Shown: in pieces, positions 8,738 to 17,073 of the stretch | Layout: every line of letters begins with the position of its first letter | Position numbering within the stretch: position 1 is the stretch's first letter | Source of the DNA: Clostridia bacterium | Lineage (GTDB): Bacteria > Bacillota > Clostridia > Oscillospirales > CAG-382 | Assembly (NCBI GenBank): GCA_017560085.1 | Contig: JAFYPA010000120.1 | Location: 1 to 34,144 of the forward strand | Direction of reading: 5' to 3' | Length of the DNA: 34,144 nt | The notes under the pieces: generated by a model | The model's database searches: none | What the model was told of the DNA's origin: nothing | The model's input: only the letters and a program-made list of their open reading frames with translations | Position numbers and translations under genes: made by a program

Positions 8738-8765
8738 GATATCCTCCAAAAGAATTTTTTATTTT

Positions 8766-8774
8766 ATAATACCA
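8766..8774 (-). promoter_or_regulatory. Probable extended -10 promoter for radC
   Basis: Read on the minus strand the bases are TGGTATTAT, an extended -10 (TG-N-TATTAT), about 28 bases before the radC start. No good -35 box is visible at 17 bases, which is tolerated by extended -10 promoters. Confidence 0.4.
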
Positions 8775-8872
8775 CCCGAATAAAACATAATCATTAACAA
8801 ATATTAAAATGTTCTAATATTAAGAAAAAAAGGCAAAAAATATATAAAAACCATATTATTTACCTTTAGTAC

Positions 8873-8900
8873 TTGATTTTTTTCAAAAAATGATTATACT
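8873..8900 (+). promoter_or_regulatory. Promoter of the TIM-barrel isomerase gene
   Basis: TTGATT at 8873-8878 and TATACT at 8895-8900 are separated by 16 bases; the start codon follows 42 bases later with an AAGGAGA site in between. The upstream stretch 8775-8872 is very AT-rich. It holds one short inverted repeat (AATATTA at 8800-8806, TAATATT at 8815-8821) of unknown meaning. Confidence 0.5.
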
Positions 8901-8942
8901 TATATTGTAATACTATTATTAAACTATAAGGAGATAAAAACT

Positions 8943-9794
8943 ATGGCTAAATTTTTTCTTTCCGCATTCGCAGACGAATACAGCTCTGAAATCGACAAGC
9001 AGATTGAAGGTCTTCTTGAAAACGGTGTTAAGGGTATAGAAATCAGAGGCGTTGACGGTACAAATATTGCAGACATCACTCTTGAAAAGGCCGAGGAGAT
9101 TAAGGCAAAGTTTGATAAGGCGGGCATCAAGGTAACAAGCATCGGCTCCCCTATCGGTAAGATTAAGCTTGCCGATGACTTTGAGGCACATCTCGATAAG
9201 CTTCGTCATGTTATAGCTATTGCAAAGATTCTCGGTACCGAAAAAATCAGAATGTTCTCATTCTATATGGAAAACGGTGCAGATTATGCCGCTTGCAGAG
9301 CAGAGGTTATGGAAAAGCTCGGCAAGATGCTTGAAATCGCAAAGGCTGAGGGCATTACTCTCTGCCACGAAAACGAAAAGGGCATTTACGGTGACAATGC
9401 AGAAAGATGTCTTGACATTCAGAAGGAATTCGGCGGCGAAATCAAGTGCATATTCGACCCCGCAAACTTCATTGAGTGCGAGGTTGAGACATATCCCCAC
9501 GCATTCAACATTCTCAAGGATTACATTTACTACTTCCACATCAAGGATGCATTCGGAATGGGTAAGATTGTTCCCGCAGGTGAAGGTATGGGTCACATTC
9601 CCGAAATTATGGCAGAGGCTGACAAGCTTTACGACAGAGAGGTTATTCTCACTGTTGAGCCTCACCTCACAAACTTCGACGGTTTTGCGGCTCTCGAAAA
9701 GGACGGAGTTACCGACTTCAAGAAGGACAAGTCCAACAGCGAGGTTACATTCGGTATTGCTTGCTCCGCTATTAAGAAAATCATTGCAAAATAA
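8943..9794 (+). CDS. Sugar phosphate isomerase/epimerase (xylose isomerase-like TIM barrel)
   Basis: This 283-residue cytoplasmic protein belongs to the AP-endonuclease-2/xylose-isomerase-like TIM-barrel family, whose members include hydroxypyruvate isomerases, sugar epimerases and inosose dehydratases. Key residues are the metal-binding Glu in the ICHENEKG-like strand (LCHENEKGIYG), the Asp/Asn in FDPANFIECEVE, the His in YFHIKDA, and the C-terminal Glu in LTVEPHL. Together they form the usual Glu-Asp-His-Glu divalent-metal site. The length fits the family. It starts at an ATG with AAGGAGA 7 bases upstream, has its own promoter, and is closed by a terminator, so it is probably monocistronic. 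Substrate cannot be predicted, though the surroundings (rhamnose and KDPG genes) favour a sugar. Confidence 0.85.
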   Translation: MAKFFLSAFADEYSSEIDKQIEGLLENGVKGIEIRGVDGTNIADITLEKAEEIKAKFDKAGIKVTSIGSPIGKIKLADDFEAHLDKLRHVIAIAKILGTEKIRMFSFYMENGADYAACRAEVMEKLGKMLEIAKAEGITLCHENEKGIYGDNAERCLDIQKEFGGEIKCIFDPANFIECEVETYPHAFNILKDYIYYFHIKDAFGMGKIVPAGEGMGHIPEIMAEADKLYDREVILTVEPHLTNFDGFAALEKDGVTDFKKDKSNSEVTFGIACSAIKKIIAK

Positions 9795-9810
9795 TTGATT
9801 TTTATGCTCT

Positions 9811-9857
9811 GAGACCTCCGAAGAGATTATTTTCACGGAGGTTTCGGAGTTTTTTTC
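9811..9857 (+). terminator. Terminator after the TIM-barrel gene
   Basis: GAGACCTCCG (9811-9820) pairs with CGGAGGTTTC (9836-9845) with one wobble, then GGAG and seven Ts follow. Confidence 0.8.
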
Positions 9858-9900
9858 AATTTTTGAATATAAATAACAAGACAAAGTTCATTTTTGACAT

Positions 9901-9928
9901 TTGATTTTTTGGGAAATAATGGTATTAT
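9901..9928 (+). promoter_or_regulatory. Candidate promoter of the serine-hydrolase operon
   Basis: TTGATT at 9901-9906 and TATTAT at 9923-9928 have a 16-base spacer. A TTGACA lies just upstream at 9894-9899 but has no matching -10 at 17 bases. Preceded by a terminator, this is the only promoter-like sequence before the six-gene run. Confidence 0.5.
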
Positions 9929-9960
9929 CTATATAACTTTATTTTTCAAGGAGTTTTCTT

Positions 9961-11460
9961 ATGAAAGAAATTTTTAATATAATTACACCCGAAAAGGCAG
10001 GAATACCGTCGCATAAGGTAATTGAGTTTATGGACGGTCTTGAAAGATTCGGCATAAATCTTCACAGCTTTATACTTATGAAGGGCGACGATGTCTTTGC
10101 GGAATGCTACAGAAAGCCTTTTAAGCAGGATGAACCCCACAGAATGTATTCCGTAAGCAAGACCTTTGCGGCTATGACTACGGGAATTCTTATCGGTGAC
10201 GGACTGATAGATATAAACGCACCTATGATAAAGTATTTCCCCGAATACGACAACGAGGATGTGCATCCCTTTGTACGGAATATGACGGTGGAGCACATTC
10301 TAAAAATGACGACCTGCTTCCCCTATGGGTCTACTTATTCGGCTGTCGGCTCTCCCGACAAGGTTCCGAACTGGCTTGATACATTCTTCTGCTGTAAGGC
10401 TACTCATCCCTCTGGTACGCTTTACAATTACGATTCATCCGCTTCATATATGCTTGCGGTGCTGATTGAAAGAATCACGGGAAAGCCTTTTATGGAGGTA
10501 CTCAAGGAAAGAGCACTTTCAAAAATGGGGTGCTCGCCTGACGCAAGATGTCTCAAGGCTCCGGGCGGACATTCGTGGGCTTCCTCCGCTGTGCTTTGCT
10601 CAACGCGCGACCTTGCAAGGCTTGCCAGACTTACTATGCTCGGCGGAAAATGGAACGGTGAACAGCTTATTCCCGAGGATTTCGTAAGGGCGGCTACTAC
10701 AAATCAGGTTGATGACGATCAGAGCGGATTTCCCGATGCTTTCCACGGACAGGGCTACGGATATCAGATTTGGATGACGATGGAAGGCTCGTATTCCTTC
10801 ATCGGTATGGGAGAACAGCTTGCGGTTTGTATGCCGGATAAGGATTTGCTTTTTGTTTGTACTTCCGACCATCAGGGACTTGAAGGAATTGCAAGACAGA
10901 CTATTTACATTGAGCTTATGCATCACATAAAGGATAATCTCGGTGACTGTTCTCTTCCCGATAACGAGGCGGATTACAAGGCTCTTACAGAAAAGTGCGA
11001 GAATCTCGAATATCCCGTTTACAAGGGCGCGTACTCCTCCCCTGTTTTTGATAAATATAACGGCAGGACATTTGTACTTGACAAAAATTCTATGGGTATA
11101 TCCGAAATCACATTCACGGTTGATTCGGACGGTAACGGCAGAATTGACTACATCAATGCACAGGGTGAAAAGGCCATCAGATTCGGTGTGGGCAAGGCTG
11201 TAATTGATGAGTTCCCGCAGGACGGATATTCTACCGAGATACTCGGTCAGCCGGGCGACAGACGGTTCCGCAGTATTGCAAGCGGTGCTTTCACAAATGA
11301 GAAAACACTTCATATCAAATGCGATGTTATTGACGACTATTTGGGAAATCTCAATATTATTGCTATATTTGAAAACGATTATCTTTCGCTATATATGAAG
11401 CCTAATGCCCAAATGTTCCTCGGTGAATACAGAGGCTTTACCAGCGGAAGATTGAAATAA
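9961..11460 (+). CDS. Beta-lactamase-fold serine hydrolase, tandem copy 1
   Basis: This 499-residue protein is a class C beta-lactamase/PBP-like serine hydrolase (PF00144-type), probably an esterase or amidase. The SxxK nucleophile motif is SVSK at 64-67. The Tyr motif is YNYDSSASY, with Tyr157 in the YxN position. The last segment has GYGYQIW near 265-271 and GMGEQLAVCMP near 282-291, without a KTG box. The catalytic domain ends near 320; about 350-499 form a separate C-terminal domain with DGNGRIDY and FPQDGY signatures that recurs in the three paralogues. There is no signal peptide, so it is cytoplasmic, which argues against cell-wall or antibiotic-resistance roles. AAGGAG lies 7 bases before the ATG. 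It is the first gene of the operon and the most divergent copy (for example HSWASS where the others have SWGGS or AWGGS). Confidence 0.9.
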   Translation: MKEIFNIITPEKAGIPSHKVIEFMDGLERFGINLHSFILMKGDDVFAECYRKPFKQDEPHRMYSVSKTFAAMTTGILIGDGLIDINAPMIKYFPEYDNEDVHPFVRNMTVEHILKMTTCFPYGSTYSAVGSPDKVPNWLDTFFCCKATHPSGTLYNYDSSASYMLAVLIERITGKPFMEVLKERALSKMGCSPDARCLKAPGGHSWASSAVLCSTRDLARLARLTMLGGKWNGEQLIPEDFVRAATTNQVDDDQSGFPDAFHGQGYGYQIWMTMEGSYSFIGMGEQLAVCMPDKDLLFVCTSDHQGLEGIARQTIYIELMHHIKDNLGDCSLPDNEADYKALTEKCENLEYPVYKGAYSSPVFDKYNGRTFVLDKNSMGISEITFTVDSDGNGRIDYINAQGEKAIRFGVGKAVIDEFPQDGYSTEILGQPGDRRFRSIASGAFTNEKTLHIKCDVIDDYLGNLNIIAIFENDYLSLYMKPNAQMFLGEYRGFTSGRLK

Positions 11461-11485
11461 TATATTCGAAAGGACAGAGTGAAAA

Positions 11486-12985
11486 ATGAAAGAATTCTTT
11501 ACATATACCACCCCCGAAAAGGTGGGTGTTTCCTCGGAAAATGTTATAAAGTTTATGACCGAGCTTGAGCACTTCGGTGTTTATCTTCACTCCTTTGCAC
11601 TTATCAAGGGCAACGAGATTTTTGCTGAGATGTACAGAAAGCCCTTTAAGAAGGGTGAGCTTCACAGAATGTACTCAACAACAAAGACCTTTGCTTCTAT
11701 GGCTCTCGGTATTCTTATCGGCGAAGGAAAGGTTAAGCTTGACGACAAGGTAATAAAATACTTCCCCGAATACGAAAGCTGCGAATATCAGCAGGTGCTT
11801 GATATGACGGTTGAGGATATGCTCAGAATGTCTACCTGCTTCTCCTACGGTACTACATACGGTGCTCACGGTCCCGCTTACAATCAGAAGGACTGGGTTT
11901 CTACATTCTTTAACACCAATACATCTCATCCGTCGGGTACTCTCTTCAATTATGACACCTCCGCTTCGTATATGTGCAATGTTATAGTTGAAAGAGTAAC
12001 GGGTATGCCCTTTATCGAATTTCTCAAGGAAAAGGCTCTCGGTAAGATTGGTTTCTCCGAAAATGCCCGTGTTCTTAAGGCTCCCGAAGGATACAGTTGG
12101 GGCGGCTCTGCTCTTCTTTGCTCTACACTTGACCTTGCACGCCTTGCAAGACTTACAATGCTTGACGGTGAATGGGAGGGTGAACAGCTTCTTCCAAAGG
12201 ATTATGTTGTTGCCGCAAAGTCCAATCTTATTGACAATGACCAGGCCGGATTCCGTACAACTCACGGCGGTCACGGTTACGGTTATCAGATATGGAGAAC
12301 GGTTGACAATACATTCTCATTCCTCGGTATGGGTGAGCAGCTTGCTATCTGTATGCCCGAGGAGGATTTGCTCTTTGTTTGTACCGCTGACTGTCAGGGC
12401 ATTGCGGGTATTTCAAGATCTACAATTTACATCAATCTCTGGCACTTTATCAAGAATACAATCGCAAAGGGTGAGCTTCCCGAAAACAAAGAGGCTCATG
12501 CAAAGCTCAAGGCTCTTTGCGAGTCCGCAGACTTCCCCGTATATCCCGGTGAAAAGACCTCTCCCCTTGCGGAAAAGGTTTACGGCAAGAGGTTCACTCT
12601 CAGAAATAATTCTATGGGTATTACAGATATTTCCTTCGAATGTGACGATGACGGAAACGGTGTAATGAAGTACACCAATGCTCAGGGCTACAAGGAGCTT
12701 AAGTTCGGTATAGGAAAGTATATTATCGACACATTCCCGCAGGACGGATACTTTGGTGAGGTTATCGGTGTAGACTGCGGAAGAAGATACAGATGTATTT
12801 CCAGCGGTGCTTGGACAAACAATACAACACTTCATATAAAGTCCGACCTTATTGACGATTATTTCGGAAATCTCAACATCATTGCAGTATTCAAGGGTGA
12901 CGAAATTTCAATCTATATGGATTCCCACGCGGAATGGTTCCTTAATGAGTACAAGGGCTTTGCCTGCGGAAGGCTTGCTGAATAA
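11486..12985 (+). CDS. Beta-lactamase-fold serine hydrolase, tandem copy 2
   Basis: This second 499-residue paralogue has the nucleophile motif STTK at 64-67 and the Tyr motif FNYDTSASY, followed by YSWGGSALL, HGGHGYGYQIW and GMGEQLAICMPEEDLLFVC. The C-terminal domain carries ISSGAWTNNTTLHIK and LIDDYFGNLNIIA. It begins 25 bases after copy 1, with AAAGGACAGAG as the ribosome binding site. Identical length and colinear motifs show that the copies arose by tandem duplication. Differences cluster in loops around the Tyr motif and in 126-145, where substrate contacts would be expected. Like the others it lacks a signal peptide. The next gene is the SGNH esterase, 18 bases downstream, which separates it from copy 3. 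Substrate unknown. Confidence 0.9.
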   Translation: MKEFFTYTTPEKVGVSSENVIKFMTELEHFGVYLHSFALIKGNEIFAEMYRKPFKKGELHRMYSTTKTFASMALGILIGEGKVKLDDKVIKYFPEYESCEYQQVLDMTVEDMLRMSTCFSYGTTYGAHGPAYNQKDWVSTFFNTNTSHPSGTLFNYDTSASYMCNVIVERVTGMPFIEFLKEKALGKIGFSENARVLKAPEGYSWGGSALLCSTLDLARLARLTMLDGEWEGEQLLPKDYVVAAKSNLIDNDQAGFRTTHGGHGYGYQIWRTVDNTFSFLGMGEQLAICMPEEDLLFVCTADCQGIAGISRSTIYINLWHFIKNTIAKGELPENKEAHAKLKALCESADFPVYPGEKTSPLAEKVYGKRFTLRNNSMGITDISFECDDDGNGVMKYTNAQGYKELKFGIGKYIIDTFPQDGYFGEVIGVDCGRRYRCISSGAWTNNTTLHIKSDLIDDYFGNLNIIAVFKGDEISIYMDSHAEWFLNEYKGFACGRLAE

Positions 12986-13003
12986 CTTTTGAGGTGATAT
13001 GTT

Positions 13004-14017
13004 ATGCTTACAAAAAATCCTTTTGAGGGCAAGAAAGAAATAAATATTGCGTTTATCGGTGGCTCTATAACAGAGGGTGCTTCGTCATCCTCTCCCGAAA
13101 CAAGCTATTTCGGACTTTGTAAAAAATGGTTTACCGAGCAATTCAAAGACCAAACAGTATTCTGTCATAATGCCGGTATCGGTGGCACCGGAAGTAACTT
13201 CGGTATGGTCAGAGTTGACCAAGATGTAATAAGCAAAAATCCTGATATGGTCTTTGTGGAATTCGCTATCAACGACGGTCAGAAGGACAGCAGATGCACT
13301 ATGGAAAGTATAGTGAGAAAGCTACTCGCTATGGAAAAGGTGCCCTATGTTGTATTCCTTTACACCTCAAGAAACACATACGACACTCTTACGAAATATC
13401 ATGAGGAGATTGCAGAATACTACGGCATTCCCGAAATAAATCTTATTGAGCCCTTAAAGACCGCACTTGGTGGCAAGAATCCGATTGAAGTCGGTTATTT
13501 CAAGGACACCGTACATCCTCTTGATGCAGGTCACAAGATATATGCTGACACAATTACAGCAAGACTTCTTGATGATTCGGCATATGTAAGACCGCTTTGC
13601 AAGGAAAAAATGATGGATGACACACTTCTTGTTTCCGCCGTGTTTACTCCCTCCACAAGATTTGAGCATTCGGCGGGCTGGGAGGAAAAGCGACAGCACA
13701 GAAATTATGAGTGCCTTTATACTGACATTCCCGGGGAAACGGTAAGCTTTGAGTTTGACGGAAACTTCCTTGCTATGGAATTCGGACTTCACAAGGAGAG
13801 CGGTATTATTGAGGTTGTTGTTGACGGTAAGTTTGTTAAGGATGTTGAGGCGTACTACGATATGGTTTCCTTCCAGTGTGTATATTCCGACATATCCTCC
13901 GACCTCGGTATGGGGCATCACAAGGTTACCTTGACGCTCAAGGAAAACAAAAACGAACAGCATCCCGGTACAAAATACATGATTTATCATATTATCACAG
14001 GCGTAGCGACAAATTAA
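13004..14017 (+). CDS. SGNH/GDSL-family esterase with C-terminal beta domain
   Basis: This 337-residue protein is a GDSL/SGNH hydrolase, a family that removes acyl (often acetyl) groups from sugars and lipids. All four blocks are visible: block I IGGSITEG with Ser21, block II NAGIGGTGS with its Gly near 60, block III EFAIND with Asn90, and block V FKDTVHP with Asp168 and His171. Residues from about 205 to 337 form a predicted beta-rich domain (FDGNFLAMEFGLHKESG, VVVDGKFVKD), as in two-domain carbohydrate esterases. There is no signal peptide. It starts 18 bases after copy 2 with a GAGGTGA site, and its stop lies 11 bases before copy 3, so it is embedded in the hydrolase operon. That position suggests it acts on the same or a related ester substrate. 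Confidence 0.9.
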   Translation: MLTKNPFEGKKEINIAFIGGSITEGASSSSPETSYFGLCKKWFTEQFKDQTVFCHNAGIGGTGSNFGMVRVDQDVISKNPDMVFVEFAINDGQKDSRCTMESIVRKLLAMEKVPYVVFLYTSRNTYDTLTKYHEEIAEYYGIPEINLIEPLKTALGGKNPIEVGYFKDTVHPLDAGHKIYADTITARLLDDSAYVRPLCKEKMMDDTLLVSAVFTPSTRFEHSAGWEEKRQHRNYECLYTDIPGETVSFEFDGNFLAMEFGLHKESGIIEVVVDGKFVKDVEAYYDMVSFQCVYSDISSDLGMGHHKVTLTLKENKNEQHPGTKYMIYHIITGVATN

Positions 14018-14028
14018 GGAGAACGGCA

Positions 14029-15528
14029 ATGTGCAACTATTTTAACTATACAACTCCCGAAAAAGCGGGTATTTCATCAAAGAGCGTTATCAAATTTATG
14101 GATGAGCTTGAGCATTACGGCTTATATCTTCACTCATTTGCTCTTGTAAAGGGGCACGACATATTTGCAGAGGCTTACAGAGCTCCCTTTAAAAAGGGCG
14201 AAAAGCACAGAATGTATTCCGTAAGTAAGAGCTTTACCTCTATGGCTATGGGTATTCTTATCGGTGAAGGTAAGGTAAAGCTCACAGATACCGTTTTAAA
14301 ATATTTCCCCGAATACGAGGACAAGGTCACAGACCCTTATGTGAGAAACCTCACCATCGAGGACTGCCTTCTTATGGCAACCGCATTCTCCTACGGTACT
14401 ACATACGGTGCAAAGAGAGCCCCCTTCCTCGAGCCTGACTGGGTTCATACATTCTTTAATGTTGATTCCTCACATCCTTCGGGAACTGTTTGGAATTACG
14501 ATACATCGGGAAGCTATATGGTCGGTGTAATCGTTGAAAAGGTAACGGGTATGCCCTTTATAGAATATCTCAAGGAAAAGGCACTTCTTAAAATCGGATG
14601 CGCCGAGGATATGACCTGCCTTAAGGCTCCCGAGGGATATGCGTGGGGTGGCTCTGCAGTTCTTTCCTCCACAATTGACCTTGCCCGCTTTGCAAGACTT
14701 GTTATGGATATGGGTGAATGGAACGGTGAACAGCTTATTCCCCGTGACTATGTTGAAAACGCAACATCCAAGAAAATCGACAACGGTCAGGAGGGCTTCT
14801 TCACATTCTGCGAGGGACACGGCTACGGCTATCAGATTTGGAGAACACTTGACAACACATTCTCCTTCCTCGGAATGGGTGCACAGCTTGCTATCTGTAT
14901 GCCCGAGGAGGATTTACTCTTTGTTTGTACCGCTGACGTACAGGGTTATCCGGGCTCTTATGCAACCATATATATGAATCTCTGGAAGCACATTAAGGAA
15001 GTAATCGGAAAGGACTCGCTTCCCGAGGATAAGGCTTCCTATGATGCACTTGTAAAGAAGTGCGAAAGCCTTGAATATCCCGTATATCCCGGAAAGGCTA
15101 CAACTGAAGTCGGCGAAAAAATCAAGGGTAAAAAATTCATACTCAACGAAAACCGTATGGGAATTTCCGAAATTGCCTTTGACTATGATAATGACGGCAA
15201 CGGAGTTATGAAATACACAAACTTGCAGGGCTACAAGGAATTGAAGTTTGGTATCGGCAAGGCTGTTATTGACGAATTCCCGCAGGACGGATATTTCGGT
15301 GACACCATTGGTGTTAACAGCGGTCGCAGATACAGATGCATTTCCAGCGGTGCCTGGACTACCGAAAACACTCTTCATATCAAGGCTGACGTTATTGATG
15401 ATTATTTCGGTAATGTAAGCATTATTGTAAACTTCAAGGGTGATGAAATCGGTATTTATATGCAGCCTCATGCAGAGTGGTTTATGCAAGAGTATAACGG
15501 CTTTGCGGGTGGTAAAATCGCAGAATAA
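14029..15528 (+). CDS. Beta-lactamase-fold serine hydrolase, tandem copy 3
   Basis: This third 499-residue paralogue starts at the ATG at 14029, not at the longer in-frame start 13876, which lies inside the SGNH gene. At 14029 there is an AAGGAG site 7 bases upstream, and the length and N-terminal FNYTTPEKAG then match the other copies exactly. The motifs are SVSK (64-67), WNYDTSGSY with a Trp before the Asn and a Gly replacing Ala, GYAWGGSAVL, GHGYGYQIW and GMGAQLAICMP. The C-terminal domain keeps FPQDGYFGDTIG and SSGAWT. Gaps to neighbours are 11 bases on each side, so translational coupling is likely. Its nearest relative in the array appears to be copy 4, judging from shared RAPFK, KIDNGQEGFF and DADGNG-type stretches. 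Confidence 0.9.
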   Translation: MCNYFNYTTPEKAGISSKSVIKFMDELEHYGLYLHSFALVKGHDIFAEAYRAPFKKGEKHRMYSVSKSFTSMAMGILIGEGKVKLTDTVLKYFPEYEDKVTDPYVRNLTIEDCLLMATAFSYGTTYGAKRAPFLEPDWVHTFFNVDSSHPSGTVWNYDTSGSYMVGVIVEKVTGMPFIEYLKEKALLKIGCAEDMTCLKAPEGYAWGGSAVLSSTIDLARFARLVMDMGEWNGEQLIPRDYVENATSKKIDNGQEGFFTFCEGHGYGYQIWRTLDNTFSFLGMGAQLAICMPEEDLLFVCTADVQGYPGSYATIYMNLWKHIKEVIGKDSLPEDKASYDALVKKCESLEYPVYPGKATTEVGEKIKGKKFILNENRMGISEIAFDYDNDGNGVMKYTNLQGYKELKFGIGKAVIDEFPQDGYFGDTIGVNSGRRYRCISSGAWTTENTLHIKADVIDDYFGNVSIIVNFKGDEIGIYMQPHAEWFMQEYNGFAGGKIAE

Positions 15529-15539
15529 GGAACAGCAAG

Positions 15540-17039
15540 ATGAGTAATTTCTTTAATTATATCACCCCCGAAAAGGCGGGAATATCTTCGTCCAATGTTC
15601 TTGAGTTCCTCCGTGAATTCGAGCATTACGGGATGTATTTTCACAGCATAGTTCTTGTAAAAGGGCACGATATTTTCACGGAGTTTTACAGAGCGCCCTT
15701 CAAGAGGAACGAGCTTCACAGAATGTACTCCATAAGCAAGAGCTTTGTTTCAATGGCGCTCGGAATTCTTATTGATGAAGGAAAAGTTAATCTTGACGAC
15801 AAAATTCTGAAGTTCTTCCCCGAATATGACGAGGCTACAAAGGATCCTTATGTCAGGAATATGACTATTGAGGATATGCTCCGTATGTCGACGGTATTTT
15901 CATTCGGTACTACATATTCCGCGAAAGGTCCCGCATATCTTGAGACGAGCTGGATTCATACGTTTTTTAACGTTGAGTCCTCTCATCCCTCGGGTACTGT
16001 TTTCAACTATGACACATCTGCAAGCTATATGCTCGATGTAGTTGTTGAAAGAATCACCGGTATGCCGTTTATGGAATTTCTCAAGGAAAGAGCACTTCTC
16101 AAAACGGGATTTTCAGAAGATGCAAGATGTCTGAAGGCTCCCGAGGGACATTCCTGGGGTGGCTCTGCGGTGCTTGCTTCATCGCTTGATCTTGCGAGAT
16201 TTGCAAGGCTCATTATGGACGGCGGTGAATATAACGGAGAACAGCTTCTTCCAAGGTGGTATATCGAAAAAGCGACAGCAAAGCAGATTGATAACGGTCA
16301 GGAGGGCTTTTTCAGCGTAACTCACGGACACGGCTACGGTTATCAGGTTTGGAGAACGCAGGACGACACATTCTCCTTACTCGGTATGGGTCATCAGCTT
16401 GCTGTTTGTATGCCCAAGGAGGATTTACTATTTGTCTGTACGGCTGACCTTCAGGGTTATCCCGGAGCTTCCAATGTTATTTTTATGAATATCATTAACG
16501 GGTTTAAAAATGTTATCTCGGATAAGAGTTTACCCGAAGATGAAGCTGCTTTGAATGAATTAAAGTCCTATTGCGAAAGCCGTGAATATCCCGTTTATCC
16601 CGGCAATAGCACTTCCTCTGTTGCGGAATATGTCAGAGGAAAAGTATACTCTATGGGTGACAATCCTATGGGAATTTCAGAGGTTTGCTTTGACTATGAT
16701 GCAGACGGTAACGGCGTTATGAGATATACAAACAAGCAGGGCGAAAAGGAGCTGAAATTCGGCATAGGCAAGGCTGTTATTGACGAGTTTCCGCAGGACG
16801 GATACTTTGGTGACACAATAGGCGCTGACAGCGGTCGAAGATACAGATGTATTTCAAGCGGTGCGTGGACTACAGACAATACACTTCACATAAAGGCTGA
16901 TATTATTGACGATTACTTCGGCAACTTAAGTATTATCGCGACATTTAAGGGCGATGAAATAGGCATTTATATGCAGCCTCACGCAGAGTGGTTCCTTGAG
17001 GAATACAACGGCTTTGCGGGCGGTAAAATGAAACAATAA
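15540..17039 (+). CDS. Beta-lactamase-fold serine hydrolase, tandem copy 4
   Basis: This fourth 499-residue paralogue has SISK at 64-67, FNYDTSASY as the Tyr motif, HSWGGSAVLASSLDLARFARL, GHGYGYQVW and GMGHQLAVCMPKEDLLFVC. The C-terminal domain has DADGNGVMRY, FPQDGYFGDTIGADSGRRYR and SSGAWTTDNTLHIK, closely matching copy 3. The ribosome binding site AAGGAA overlaps the stop of copy 3, which ends only 11 bases before this start. A hairpin follows the gene and then the EutH-like permease. Acyl or ester hydrolysis through a Ser64/Lys67/Tyr157 centre is the expected chemistry from the family; the substrate is not known. Presence of four retained copies suggests either divided substrate preference or gene dosage. 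Confidence 0.9.
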   Translation: MSNFFNYITPEKAGISSSNVLEFLREFEHYGMYFHSIVLVKGHDIFTEFYRAPFKRNELHRMYSISKSFVSMALGILIDEGKVNLDDKILKFFPEYDEATKDPYVRNMTIEDMLRMSTVFSFGTTYSAKGPAYLETSWIHTFFNVESSHPSGTVFNYDTSASYMLDVVVERITGMPFMEFLKERALLKTGFSEDARCLKAPEGHSWGGSAVLASSLDLARFARLIMDGGEYNGEQLLPRWYIEKATAKQIDNGQEGFFSVTHGHGYGYQVWRTQDDTFSLLGMGHQLAVCMPKEDLLFVCTADLQGYPGASNVIFMNIINGFKNVISDKSLPEDEAALNELKSYCESREYPVYPGNSTSSVAEYVRGKVYSMGDNPMGISEVCFDYDADGNGVMRYTNKQGEKELKFGIGKAVIDEFPQDGYFGDTIGADSGRRYRCISSGAWTTDNTLHIKADIIDDYFGNLSIIATFKGDEIGIYMQPHAEWFLEEYNGFAGGKMKQ

Positions 17040-17044
17040 AAATC

Positions 17045-17072
17045 TGACTGTCGCAATTCTCGGCGGCAGTCA
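17045..17072 (+). other. Hairpin between hydrolase copy 4 and the EutH-like gene
   Basis: TGACTGTCGC (17045-17054) pairs with GCGGCAGTCA (17063-17072) around an eight-base loop, with one wobble. No T-run follows; the next bases are TATGTTTA. It resembles an attenuating or processing hairpin rather than a full terminator and would sequester the region just ahead of the ATG at 17074. Confidence 0.55.
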
Positions 17073-17073
17073 T

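Noticed and set aside
8800..8821. Inverted repeat AATATTA/TAATATT as a regulator operator
   Set aside because: The region is very AT-rich, so a 7-bp palindrome is expected by chance, and there is no second copy.
9258..9884. 208-codon minus-strand frame opposite the TIM-barrel gene
   Set aside because: It is a shadow of a clear coding gene and contains a terminator hairpin within its 5' part.
13876..14028. 51-codon N-terminal extension of hydrolase copy 3
   Set aside because: It overlaps the end of the SGNH gene in another frame; the ATG at 14029 has a good ribosome binding site and gives the same 499-residue length as the other copies.
9961..17039. Antibiotic-resistance beta-lactamase cluster
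   Set aside because: The proteins share the fold but lack signal peptides and a KTG box, and carry an extra C-terminal domain; an esterase/amidase role fits better.
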